DNA of 64,000 nt, from assembly GCA_001566295.1 (NCBI GenBank), contig KQ964269.1:124001-188000 (forward strand), given 5' to 3'. Below the pieces are notes generated by a model that was not told the origin of the DNA, searched no databases, and was given only the letters and a program-made list of their open reading frames with translations. Source of the stretch: Microdochium bolleyi (Eukaryota > Ascomycota > Sordariomycetes > Xylariales > Microdochiaceae). Position 1 is the stretch's first letter; each line of letters begins with the position of its first letter. Positions 31,356 to 42,714 of the stretch are shown in pieces. The translations under genes and the position numbers were made by a program.

Positions 31356-33242
31356 ATGGGTGCCACAGACTCGCCCCCCCACGGCGGCACCGAGGAGAAG
31401 AACGCCGGCGTCCCTGCCTACGTCGCCAACGCCGACGCCGGCTCCCCCGACTATGGCGACATTGAAGGTCCCCAGCGCGAGGAGGACTGGGCCACCCGCA
31501 ACGGCCTCAACCTCCGCTCCTTCCAGAAGCGCTCGTACGGCCACGGCATCGTCGAGCTCGACCGTACCATGAAGCCCCGCCATTTGCACATGATTGCCAT
31601 TGGCGGCTCCATCGGTGCTGGCTTCTTCGTCGGCTCCGGCAACGCCCTCCGCAAGGGCGGCCCCGGCTTCCTCCTCATCGACTTCATGATCATGGGCATC
31701 ATGATCTTCAACGTCGCCTTCGCTCTTGGTGAACTCGCTGTCATGTACCCCGTCACTGGTGGTTTCTACACCTACTCTGCTCGCTTCATCGATCCCAGCT
31801 GGGGTTTCGCCATGGGCTGGAACTATGTCTTCCGTAAGTCGCTGCCGCCACCTTGCTGAGTCTACTTAAAACCCTTGCTCTTCCGCTGACCACAATAAAA
31901 ATCATACAGAATGGCTCGTCGTCGTGCCTCTGGAACTTACTGTATGCGCCATCTCGATCAGCTACTGGAACACCGAGGTGAGCCCGGCAGTATGGATCTC
32001 GGTCTTCTGGGCTTTCCTCATCATTGTCAACGTCTTTGGCACCTTGGGTTACGCCGAGGAGGAGTTCTGGGCCTCGCTGCTCAAGCTCTGCGCCATCGTC
32101 GTCTTCATGATCATCTGCTTCGTCCTCGTCCTTGGTGGTGGCCCCGCCGGCGGACGCTACGACCAGTACTGGGGTGCTCGCCTCTGGTACGAGCCTGGTG
32201 CGTTCCACAACGGCTTCAAGGGCTTCTGCTCCGTCTTCGTCACCGCTGCCTTCTCTTTCAGCGGTACTGAGCTGGTCGGTCTGGCCGCCGCCGAGACGCC
32301 CAACCCTGCCAAGTCTCTTCCCAGCGCCATCCGTCAGGTCTTCTGGCGTATCACCCTGTAAGTCGCCACTCCATGCGGCACACAAGCGCCTCGACGGGCA
32401 GCTCTTCTAACTCATTGACTCTTGTCTCCGACAGGTTCTACATCCTCGGTCTCTTCTTCGTCGGTCTTCTCGTTGCCTACGACGACGAGGCCCTTCTTGG
32501 CGCCTCTAGCAACAACCCTGCTGCCTCTCCCTTCGTCCTCATCGGGAAATACGCCGGCCTAAAGGGCTTCGACCACTTCATGAACGTCATTATCCTTGTC
32601 TCGGTCGTCTCTATCGGCGTTTCTGGTGTCTATGGCGGTTCCCGCACCCTCACCGGTCTTGCCCAGCAGGGCTATGCCCCCAAGATCTTCACCTACGTTG
32701 ACAAGAGCGGTCGCCCTCTTCCCTCCGTCGGCATCCACCTCATCTTCGGTGCGCTTGCTTACATGACCCTGAGCGCTGGTGGTCTGACCGTCTTCAACTG
32801 GTTCCTATCGCTCTCCGGTCTCGCTGCCCTCTTCACCTGGGGCTCCATCTGCTACGCCCACATTCGGTTCCGCCAAGCCTGGGCTTACCACGGCCACACT
32901 CTCGATGAGATACCTTTCCAGGCTGTCGGTGGTGTCTACGGCTCTTGGTTGGGTCTCTTCCTCATCGTCTGTGTGCTGGCTGCTTCGTGCTACACCGCCA
33001 TCTCTCCCATTGGCGCTGATCTGAACACTGCCGAGGGCTTCTTCCAGGATTACCTCGCCATCTTCGTTGTTGCCCTCTTCTGGATCATCGGCTACTTGTG
33101 GAAGCGCACCGGCTGGCTCAAGCTCTCCCAGATTGACGTCGACACTGGTCGCCGCCAGCTGGACCTGCAGCTCATCGCCGACTACCGTGCCCACGTTGCG
33201 GCCATGCCCAAGTGGCGCCGCATCATGCACCACCTCTTCTAA
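31356..33242 (+). CDS. YAT-family amino-acid permease
   Basis: Three exons: 31356-31833, 31910-32357 and 32435-33242, giving 577 residues. The family (yeast Gap1/Agp-type, Trichoderma Inda1-type) are plasma-membrane proton symporters for amino acids with about 12 transmembrane helices. The cytosolic N-terminus is followed by MKPRHLHMIAIGGSIGAGFF, the family's opening helix. FSFSGTELVGLAAAETPNP is the conserved central signature, and VYGGSRTLTGLAQQGYAP another. Exon junctions restore NYVFQWLVV and WRITLFYILG, both typical. The hydrophilic C-terminus ends in RRIMHHLF. Codon use is strongly C-ending, suggesting good expression. It faces the OYE gene tail to tail and lies on the same strand as the NRPS-like gene, 4.5 kb away. 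Substrate range cannot be assigned. Confidence 0.92.
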
Positions 33243-33619
33243 AGTGGAGCGCATGCTCAATTGGATCTTTTGGGCGCTGTGCGGTGTCCAAAGCATTTAC
33301 ACACAAAATTCGCCGTCTCGCTCCGTGTTTTCAGCACGTGCGCTGTTCTTCAATAGTGTCAGGAGCTTCCCGGAAGTTTCTTGTCTTAAACTGATACCAT
33401 TTGGCTTGGACCGTTATGGATGCTCGGTGTAATAATTGCAGACTATGTAGAGTACCTGACATACAAGCTATCACATTCAAATAGCCATCGATGACGTCTT
33501 AATGTTCTTGTGAACTCAATTACCGAAATCCCCGCAAAATGACCAGAGTAACTGCTCCAACACTACACAACCGAGGACACTCTTCGGCCACCTGAATGAG
33601 TTTCACAAGTAGGTTTGGT
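33243..33619. other. Convergent 3' intergenic region (permease / OYE)
   Basis: About 380 bases, AT-richer than its flanks, between two stop codons on opposite strands. It should hold both 3' untranslated regions; no gene is seen. Confidence 0.45.
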
Positions 33620-34747
33620 CTATGTATCACACTGTACTAGCTCGGCATAGCCGTCGCTGAACGGGTAGTCCACATAGCCCCGCGGCGATTCGGGAATGTA
33701 GAATGTGCTCCGGTCGTACGCATTGAGCTTCAGCCCTTGCTTGAAGCGCAGCACGAGGTCTGGGTTTGCGATGAAGTGCCTGCCAAAGACCACGACAATT
33801 TCCTTGTCCGGGTACTCCCCTTCCACCAGCCTCCGTGCGGTCTCCAGACCGTATGCGCCAGCCACCAGAATTGGCCCTCGCCAGATGTTATATGCAAAGT
33901 CGAGCCGCTCTGAAGCGGCGTGGCCCTTATCCACGGCGTCCATCGCCCCCGAAATGCGCGACTCGACAAGGTGCAGGTACGCGAGCGGCCACCTGCTCGC
34001 CTTTCTCAGGATGTCGGAGAACTGCGGGATCGGGTCGGCCATGTGCATGTCTTGGAAGGTGCTCCACGGGCTCAGCCGGAGACCCACGCGGTCTGCGCTA
34101 CCGACCGCGTCGATGAGGGCCTCGAGCACCTCGACCGTGAGGCGGGACCGGTTCTCGATGCTGCCGCCGTACTCGTCAGTGCGAGTGTTGCTGACGTCCT
34201 GGAGGAACTGGTCGAGCAGGTAGCCGTTGGCTGCGTGGCACTCGACTCCATCAAAGCCGGCGCGCATGGCATTTCTGGCAGCCGCTGCGATGTCCTGGAC
34301 TGTCTGTCTGACTTCGATGGTGGTCATGGCGCGCGGCACGTCCTCGCGGCCCCGGAGGGGGATGGGGCTGGGTGCAAGGATGGGAAAGCCCTCCTTCGTA
34401 GCAGTGGCTGCGTCGGCGGCACGACCCATCGCGAAGAGCTGGCAGAAGATGAAGCTGCCTCTATGGTGGACCTCGTCGGTAATCTCGCGCCAGGCTGCGA
34501 CCTGTTCTTCGCTCCATATTCCCGGCCCATTGGGAAAACCCCCATGCATTGCGGAGATAGCAGTCCCTTCGCTGATGATCAGGGTACCGGGAGCACAGGC
34601 TCGTTGGCCGTAGTACTCCTTCATGAGCTTTGTTGGGATGTGGTCCGAGGTGGCCCGGCTGCGCGTAAGTGGTGCCATGGCGATCCGGTGCTGGATCTGG
34701 ACCTTGCCGATCGTTACGGGCTGGAAGAGGCGTCCTGCCGGTGCCAT
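33620..34747 (-). CDS. Old Yellow Enzyme family ene-reductase
   Basis: A single-exon protein of 375 residues. Old Yellow Enzymes are FMN-dependent NAD(P)H oxidoreductases that reduce activated alkenes such as enones, and some act in fungal secondary metabolism. The start LFQPVTIGKVQIQHRIAMAPLTRSR is the canonical first strand of the barrel. The substrate-binding pair is visible as H171 and N174 in ECHAANGY, followed by Tyr176, the family's proton-donor position. The RTDEYGGSIENRSR segment and the FGRHFIANPDL FMN-phosphate region near the C-terminus are intact. Length fits the classical OYE class. The start has a good context (ACAATGGCA). It is convergent with the permease. A long open frame on the opposite strand is a shadow. 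Substrate is unknown. Confidence 0.92.
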   Translation of the reverse strand: MAPAGRLFQPVTIGKVQIQHRIAMAPLTRSRATSDHIPTKLMKEYYGQRACAPGTLIISEGTAISAMHGGFPNGPGIWSEEQVAAWREITDEVHHRGSFIFCQLFAMGRAADAATATKEGFPILAPSPIPLRGREDVPRAMTTIEVRQTVQDIAAAARNAMRAGFDGVECHAANGYLLDQFLQDVSNTRTDEYGGSIENRSRLTVEVLEALIDAVGSADRVGLRLSPWSTFQDMHMADPIPQFSDILRKASRWPLAYLHLVESRISGAMDAVDKGHAASERLDFAYNIWRGPILVAGAYGLETARRLVEGEYPDKEIVVVFGRHFIANPDLVLRFKQGLKLNAYDRSTFYIPESPRGYVDYPFSDGYAELVQCDT

Positions 34748-35503
34748 TGTAACGTATATCTAACGCGTGTTGTACTGGGTGTTTTGATAAGCAGGGCTTG
34801 CGTAGTGCCTTGGTGTAAGTCATGGGGACGTATGATACAGCTGTGGAAACTCCAGTACCTTAGCTCTCCTGCCTGGGGTCTTTATAGAAGCCAAACTGCA
34901 TCGAAATTGTATAAAAGCTGTCTTGAGCACAACTGTTCGACGTGGCATCAGCTGGCTAGGCAATGCATTACAAATCCTCAGAGAGGACCTTGATCACGTC
35001 ATCTCCAGAACAGGTACAGATCACGGATTGCGGCAACGAAGCTTCCCCAATGTGATTCTAAGGGTCTAAGAAGCAAAGCGTCTGGAACGGTGTGAGCGTG
35101 TTAGTGAAGTTGTCATATCCGAGCCGAGACTGGCGATCGGCGCAGAAAAGTGGTACCCACTTATTTCCGAATTTGGCAATAACATACTTCCAATTTCGGT
35201 AGTCACTTGCTTCCATTGCAGGCATAGCCTCGGACAAGGACTGCCTTCATGTCAAAGACGACTTGAGAACACTGGCTGACACGATGGATGTTCATTTGTC
35301 ATCAACGAATTGTCAATTACAAGGACTCTCTAGACGTTCCATGAGCCAAGCAATGAAATCTCCCACCTCGGCTCAACATATCCCCTGTTCCGGTCTCGAC
35401 ACTTCCCAGGTGATTCACCCTGGTATATGCACTCGGCGGAAGAGCGAGGTATTGTTCCTAGTCTGCGATACGCTCAGAACACCGTCAAAAGATTTCTATG
35501 CTG
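34748..35503. other. Intergenic region upstream of the OYE gene
   Basis: About 755 bases between the OYE start and the stop of the regulator gene, both on the minus strand. It is moderately AT-rich with no convincing coding sequence. Confidence 0.4.
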
Positions 35504-37331
35504 CTACATCTTCAGAAGACTCGAGTTGGGGCAGGTCGGGTTGTTAAGCTCAGTTCCTGTACTGCTGCTCTTGCCAAAGCTCTTTATATCATGCCAAAAA
35601 TGCTCGACGTAGCTCGTGTATGCCTTATCAGACCATATGTACCTCTTCAGGAAACGGACAGTCTCTGGCCAACTACAGAAGGATGTGCTCCGCCTCGTGA
35701 TTGCGCATGGAGCGACTACTGACCGACATAAGTCGTTTACGAACTCTGACCTGAGCTCAGAATCGCTGGGCGAGAAAGCCCCGCCGATGTAGAGCAGCCA
35801 TGCAAATATTTCTGGGTTATGGAACCAGATTGGTTCAGAACGACAGCTTTGAAGGCACTGCAGTAACTGTGACGCCAAGTATGCCTGCACAAGTGTGTCA
35901 GAAAATTTTGAGAGAGCGAGGCTGTCCAAAAAGGAAGCAAAAAAGCTTGCTGCTAGCCGCCGCAGCCACACTTGGAACGTACTGGAGCACCCGAGGTCCG
36001 CCACATCGGGCAGCGGAGCATCGCGCAGCAAAGATACGCCGCGATGCGGCAGCACTCCTGGAGAGGGCTTTCCCGTGTGCGATGATCTGGCCGACCAGAC
36101 AGTCGGGACTGGATCGACGCCTGGTGGTTGTCGATCTGCATGGGAGACACCACGGTCGCCGTGGGGAACAGATCCGAGTCCCTGATACGCTGGAAGGCGT
36201 GAATATCCTTCAGTGCCTCGATGAGGTCGTCCGAGAGCAGGTGCGAGATTTCTTGAAAGCCTTCTGGCAGGACGAAAATGCTGGGAAAACCAGTAGCACC
36301 TCGACTCCAACGAAGCTCTTCGAAGGTGTCGTGATCTACGATCCGGGCGGATCCAGTCATGGTAGATGCGTTGAGGTCCTGCCTGCTCGATCGACTACAT
36401 CAGTCATCGGAGGATTCACGAGGCGTGCATGTGCTGGGCGGGAGAGCTCACCAGAAAATTGCCCGCTTCATCTCAAGCGTTAAAAACATTCTCGTGCCTC
36501 CTTGCCCAAAGATTAGATGCTTGACCGCATTCATGTGAAGCTGGACCCCATCAGCCATGGACAGTCGGGCCTGGAAGTGTTTGTGCACCGGTCAGTTTTT
36601 ATATATGCCAGAGGACTCCTACTGGTCCTTACCTCGATGCCCGCAAGCAGCAGCATTGCCGCGAGAGTCGGCTCCGAAGCAGCCATGTCCGCCGACTGGA
36701 CTCTTGCAGATAGAACACGCAGCGTGTGGCTCTGATGCTCGAGGCTTTCCCGATCCAGCCTGCCCGCGGCCGCAAAGGACGCCGTCAGCATGACCGCACT
36801 GCGTAGCGCGGCGTCGTCAAGGCTGGTCCGCATGAGGGTGCCGAGGTTGTTCAGTACGAGGTCATCTGCAACCGTAAAGGTAGATGCTCTGCGGTCGCCC
36901 CGATCTGAGTGTCACACAACGAGTAAGTACTGCAGCCTTGTCGACATAGCTTTAGGGGCGCAATGGAATTGCTTACGGGACCGCAGCCGATCCGATATCC
37001 CAAACGCATCTTCCGCAAGCAACCCCAACTCTCTCACAGCCACGTCCGAACCCAAAGGCGGTCCGGTCAGAGCAGCAGATGGGGAATTGCTGCGTTTGAT
37101 TGCCGTCTTTGGCGCCGATGCACACCTGTCCTGGGCACTGTGGCTTTTAGCGACCCGGAAGTTCCGCCCAGTCTCTCGCTCGAGCCGCCGCTTCTTCTCG
37201 AGACCAGCACGAATCGCATGCGACCGACTGGCTCCTGCATCTTGTTGCGATGTTGCAAGACCATCCGGCCCCTGGAGCCGGACGAAATGTAGGGATGAAC
37301 CTAATTCGCATGTTGGTGCGCATTTCGCCAT
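35504..37331 (-). CDS. Fungal_trans_2-type transcriptional regulator-like protein without a visible zinc cluster
   Basis: Five exons reconstructed by splice sites and frame: 37331-36977, 36865-36633, 36570-36452, 36382-35983 and 35884-35504, giving about 495 residues. The middle and C-terminal regions match the fungal-specific regulator domain of the Fungal_trans_2 (PF11951) type. Examples are RSHAIRAGLEKKRR near the N-terminus, ARLSMADGVQLHMNAV with IFW|QDLN across the third intron, SPLQECCRIAAYL, and PEIFAWLLYIGG. All four introns keep the frame. The first exon starts at an ATG with an in-frame stop upstream and shows no Cys6 zinc cluster; proteins of this kind without the cluster are common in Pezizomycotina. 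An undetected upstream exon encoding it remains possible. Being between the OYE and OPT genes, it might control them, but that is a guess from position. Confidence 0.75.
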
Positions 37332-38442
37332 GATCAGAGCCTCGTCAGTCAGACTGTGCCGCGGTGTCGCCTACGTGCCACAGACGCCCATCTGACCAGA
37401 GTGTTCTCATGGATTGGAAAACTTCGAATCTGGAGTCAAGAGAGTCGGAACCAGGCGAAGCACCTCAAATCGTGCATTACAGTACTCGGATGTATTTGTG
37501 GTAGTTGTAGTCGGCATGCATCCCTCTGACGCCACCACGCGAATCATGGTCGACTGGGTAAAGACATGCTTACAAATTGGAGGACTTTACTATGATGATG
37601 CATGCATGAGCGCCTGCCATCATTCCACATGCTTATGGCGAGACGATTGACAGGCTCACCTGGCAATCACGACGCAACGGGTAGCCCGCCACTTTTGTTT
37701 GAAGCTGTTGAAACTGCTCAGAATAATCGAGATGGTGGTATTCATGCGTCTATAGTAGTAGTTGGCAGTGTTCCTGCTTAAATTTGACAATTTTGTCGGA
37801 ATCTCACGAAAACAAGCAATGGCTCCGTACGCCTCGCAGCCCAGTCCCTCGTCCATGTCTCGGCATAAAACGGGCCTCGCGATGTTTTAGCGAATGTCCC
37901 AAGCACTCCAATTTGCACTTCCACCAGCAGCTGCAGCAGCTGGCGGTGGTGGCGGTAATGCAGATCCTGGCTCGTAGATCGAATTCGGCACGCTTTGCTC
38001 CGAATGACAATCAGCGGCCAGCGATGGACGCACAAATGCAACGCAGTGACTCTGATCAAGGCTACTCAAAGAAAGTCTTTGGGCGCCCCAGCGACACCAT
38101 AAACTCAAGATGTGATGCTATCTTGAGACCGAGCCACTCGTGGCGAGAAGTTTGGCACTCATTCTCCTGCGTCACATAGCTCCCTTAGGTTTCGGGTCGT
38201 CCACGGGTGCCTCGGTCTGAGGTTCTGACCGAATAGTCTCAAGCTGGAGAATGCTCAAATGGGGGCGATCGAGTTTGGCGCCGAGACAACGGCGCAACGC
38301 GTATTCCTTTGTTAGTATAGCGCGGGAACCGAATTCGCCCTGCACAACCTGAAAACAGTATCGCTGAATATGCTCCAGAACGCCCCAAGTTAAAAGATGC
38401 CCGACAGATCAGCCGTAAGCTCCGAGTGTACTTTGGTCAAGC
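37332..38442. other. Intergenic region upstream of the regulator gene
   Basis: About 1.1 kb between the regulator start and the OPT stop, both on the minus strand. Small overlapping open frames on both strands show no homology. The regulator's promoter and the OPT 3' end should be here. Confidence 0.4.
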
Positions 38443-40785
38443 TCAGTCGAATTCGCCGATTCTTGGCCCAAAGTACTCGCCCTCGGCGAGCTGGAATAAT
38501 ACACAATTTTTGTTCTCACAACCCTGTGAAACGACATCGTTGCCCCACCAATGGACCCCAATACCGGGCCACTGAAGAGCGAAGAAGATAATGATGGCGC
38601 TGAGCGCGATGGCGCTGCTGAAGGCTGCTGAAAGTACAAAGTTGTACTTTGACCAAAAGGCCAAGTATCGCCTCTTGAGGTAAACCCAGGACACCCAGGC
38701 AATAGGTACTGCAGGCCAGATATAGCCAAGATTGTACGGAGCCCACATGAGTGCTCCGTAGAACATGGCTACAGGATGCATTTGGCGCATCCAGGGCTTC
38801 TTTACTTTTTTGCTGACATAGTACATGATGATGGGGGTGATGACGCCGATCGGGAAGCCGACAAGGAGCCACGTGTACATGCCACCAGACCCGAAGACCT
38901 TGACGGGTCCCACTGTACCCCAGATGATGGACGAGGTGAAGAATGTGTTGATACCCGGACAAAACATCCGGTTGGAGGCCTCGGGTGTGCAGACATTGTC
39001 AATTTCGCGCATCTGGAAGTTGAGGACGCCGATACAGACGAATGTCGAGATGAGAGTGCCAAGCATCTGAGCCATGAACGTCTGCCGCGGAGGTATCTTT
39101 GCGTAGTGGCCGAGCTTTAGGTCGTTGGAAAACCATAGTGCGTGTGTGCAAGTGACATAGCCATAAGTCTTGAAGAAGTTCATGGCCAGTGCATTGCCTT
39201 CGACCCAGCAGCCACCAATGAACTCGGCGAGCACATTGAGGATGACTTCCACACCCGTCATGGCCTTGATGATGCCAGTGGGCACGACAAAGACCACGCA
39301 TAAAGCGAGCCCAAAGAAGACCACGCCGGGGGTCGTGTCTGTGTCCCATCCGGCGATGCCGGCGCAGCCCAGTGCTATAGAGCTGATCAGGACGATGGCA
39401 TACCACCAGTCAGGAACCTCCTTGTACTTGGCCATGAGCCGGCTGTGCACATCCTGGTACCTGCCCGGGCGAACCTCCCGCCGGTTGCTGAAGCTACTCC
39501 ACAGGTTCTTGAGGCCCATGTAGATTTCATGGCGGTGGTAAAGGTAGGCGTACACAAGCGTTGCTGGGTATATGGCGAAGAAGAAGATGTAGACCACCAA
39601 GTTCGCCGCTGTGAGGAAAGGGAACGAGTAAGACTCATACGCATTGGGGCTGAAAAGACCTTCCACGTCGACCGCCCGCGACACATTGTAAAGGTTACCT
39701 CTGTTGTCGTAGGTTCGATTTGAGTTGATGGGAAGATACCCGGTGTAGTAAGTGTTGGTGAACCAGAAAGCTGCCACAACGATACAAGCCAAGCAGCCCC
39801 CGACAAACTTGTTCAGAGTGGAGAAGAATGGTATCATCAGCGGGTCCGTGGCATCAAAGAGCATGGTGTTCCAGTCCCAAGTCGGGAACGGATTGATGCC
39901 CATGCCGTTGTTGAAGCCGGTTACGGCCGTGAGTATGACGTTGTCTGGTGCGATCCAGGTCATCCAGCTGAACACACTAAGTGCCTGGAAGAGGTAGTTG
40001 GGAAACCAGAAATAGAAGAACATGGCCGCGAACGTGACGGCGAAGAACTTGAGGCGGGATATGGTGAAGATGCGACCGAAGGGACTCGGGGCAGGCGCAT
40101 TCTTATCTGAATGGAATGCCCCGTTCATGGCGATGGTAACAAGAGAGGCGGGCCACACACAGTAGGACGGGTAGACGAGGAACCTCCGAAGGATACCAGC
40201 CAGGCCGTAGCCAATGAAATTGGTCGACAGGGCGATGACGATTTGGTACCCAAACTGTCCGGCGTAGGGCTGGTTGAAGTACATGGGCAGGTACTGTACC
40301 CAGATGATGTTGGCAGTGTATGGGGTGTTCCATGACGCATTAGCCATGATGGTGATGAGCATGTGCTCCTTCTTGGAGAAGGGCCCGGGGTTAAGGGTGT
40401 GCCGGGTGCCGAACAAGGTGAAGCCTTTATCTGGGAGCATCTTCTCGCACATCTTGCCCACGGGATAGGCGAGCAATTGAGCGACGTTGGCCTGCACGGT
40501 GATTGCAGGCTGGCGGATCGAGAAGAACTGGTTGATGAAGGCGAGGACGACGGCAAAGCCCATGCCGATGACCCAAGCCCGCAGAGTGCCGCAAGGAAGT
40601 GTCTCGTCATCATGGTTGTCAACGACGGCACGCACTTCTGAGTATGGGCTGTTTGTGGTGATGAGAGCTGCTTCCAGTTTCATCTCCTCAATGAGTACGG
40701 AGTGCTTCTCCGGGTCCTTGAAGATGGCCTCGTTGCCTGTGAGGAGGGCTGGTAAATAGCTAGGCCAACGAGAAAATCCCCGCGC

Positions 40786-40831
<46 letters not shown>

Positions 40832-41183
40832 CATTGGGGGGGGGCGGGGGGGCGGGGGGTTACAGACCTAGAAACAGCTTAATGCGGTCGATGATGCTGT
40901 ATGGGAAGTTTGGGTCATGCTCGTGGATGGCGAGGGCCTTCTGCATCATGGAGCGGACCTCATCGAGGGTGAGAGCGTCGGCGAACTCCTTTGCCTCGAT
41001 GAGATCCTCCTCGGTGACGTTGAGATCAGCCTCTACCTGTTCATCGAGGGGAATGTCAATGTCGCTGCCGAGGATGCCATGGGGGTTGGAGCCCTGCGAC
41101 TCGGGACGCTCGGGGACGTTGTCCTTCTCGGAGACAACGTCGAGGGCCGGGACAGGCTTGATGGCGAGCGAGGACTCGGCCAT
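38443..41183 (-). CDS. OPT-family oligopeptide transporter
   Basis: Two exons, 41183-40868 and 40736-38443, give 869 residues. OPT proteins (yeast Opt1, S. pombe Isp4) are proton-coupled plasma-membrane importers of tetra- and pentapeptides and glutathione. The acidic cytosolic N-terminus is followed by NSPYSEVRAVVDNHDD and CGTLRAWVIG, both OPT hallmarks, then NPGPFSKKEHMLITIMANA, the signature motif. At least twelve hydrophobic helices follow. The splice joins FLG to NEAIFKDPEKHS, with the frame kept. The ATG at 41183 has a good context (ATCATGGCC). The donor GTCTGT is less usual, and the intron contains a long CT tract and poly-C on the coding strand. It could supply peptides; association with the NRPS-like locus is speculative. 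Confidence 0.92.
40788..40859. repeat. (GA)21 microsatellite and poly-G tract inside the OPT intron
   Basis: An uninterrupted GA run covers 40788-40829 (42 bases), followed after ACCATT by G runs broken by single C or T bases to 40859. On the coding strand this is poly-C then (CT)21 within the 131-base intron, between the donor and the acceptor. Confidence 0.9.
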
Positions 41184-42714
41184 GATGGCGGCAGGCACGG
41201 CGTCAACAGGAGAGGGCGCAAGGCAGGAGGCGTGAGCACCGGAGAGGCAGCATCAATGGGTGTCGGCGGCGGCGCGGAGCCCGCGCGGTGGATATATGGC
41301 TGGCGACTCTGGGCTGTTGGACAGGGGCCCGCCAGGCCAGCAGCCAGATGTGAAGGAGAGGACGGCGCCTGGTGGAGTGCGGGCTACAGCGTCGTCCCGG
41401 TGAGGGTGGCGAGGGCGACGACTTGGATGAGCAGCTGGAGATGCGCCAGTGAGAGATGGCAGCTTGAGGGTGACGATGACGGCGGCGTGGGTGCTCAAAC
41501 AAAGTGGTACTGAGGTCTGTCGGCGCCGCGCTGCAAGCACAGTCGCAGATTGAAGCTGGGCCTGTCCTGGCGCCGCAGAATCGAGATGGGGCCGGGCCAC
41601 TGCGTGGCGGTGCCGGGTAGGGCGACAGGAGGTGGCACCCCGAGGACTCTCTGCAGCGCTCGGCTCGTGCTTGCCGTGCGGGCGCGCTGGGCGCCGTCGG
41701 GAACAGCGCCACCCCTGGTGCCGGTCTTCCGTCCTGCCAAATGGCGTCCGCCCACCTTGATCCATCCTCTTGCTCGAGCTAAAACCACCGCCTCCGCCGC
41801 CCCCCAGTCCTTTGGGGTCTTTCTTTGTTCCCGAGCGCCGGGGTCGTCGTCGGCAGCTGCAGCAGGTTGGCAGGCAGGTCCATCGAACATTACGGACGGC
41901 CAGCGGCGCCGGCTATCCATGCCGCGCCACTCTCGGCCAAGACCCTTTGTCCATGCCGCCCCAAACTCTGTCCGCCGCCCGCCAGGCATGCACGGTCATG
42001 GGAGACGCTGCCCCCGCGCCCGAATCATGGCCCGTGAGACACCCTCGTCAGCAACTCCGTGCGCCTATCGGTAGTGCTGTGTTACCGAGTACATGTAGGC
42101 TACGGAGCACCCCAAAGCTGCCTCAGGGTATGCCCAGGCGACAACAAGGCCGGGGCCGGCCAAAGGACATGTTGGCTACCCTTACCCATGGACACATCCA
42201 CGGCTGCCAATGCCAGACGGCGACCCACCCGCGCTAGAAGGTCTTTGCCGTGCTTCTGGCAGGCGGCTTCATGACTCGTCATCATTCAATGCACGCGTAC
42301 GAGCGGCACGCTCCCCACTACATGCGTACACGCAATCATTGGAGCCCTGCGTGTAGCCAAAGTGCGCCGCGAGTTCCACCTCGACATGAGTCTGACAGCG
42401 CCAAGTTCTGCTGATAACTGTCTTGACAAAACCTTAAGTGCCCTTCTCCCGAGTGTGCCCCAACATGAGCTTGATTCAAGTGATCTCGGGAAGTCCGGTT
42501 CCGCTAGAAAACCTTGCGAGTATGTGTCGTCGTGGCAGCTGCACTACGCTCCAGTCTACGTGGTACATGCAATACACCATGTCCTCCGCGTCCTGAACGA
42601 GCCCGCCTCCCTGGGTTGGCTCGGCTACAGTCTGGACGCTACTGCCAAGGCAAAACCTCAGTCCAAAAGAAACCTATCCTCTCGTTAAACAAGTGATGAA
42701 CTGCCTGCCACTAC
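41184..42714. other. Intergenic region upstream of the OPT gene
   Basis: About 1.5 kb between the OPT start and the stop of the Ntr1-like gene, both on the minus strand. Overlapping open frames up to about 170 codons occur on both strands in GC-rich sequence, but none shows a family motif. It should hold the OPT promoter. Confidence 0.4.

Noticed and set aside
33920..34993. A 357-codon plus-strand open frame overlapping the OYE gene
   Set aside because: The OYE frame on the minus strand has all family motifs; the overlapping frame has none and is a shadow.
41495..42237. Overlapping open frames of 150-175 codons between the OPT and Ntr1 genes
   Set aside because: Composition is biased to Arg, Pro, Ala and Ser with no domain, and frames exist on both strands, as expected by chance in GC-rich DNA.
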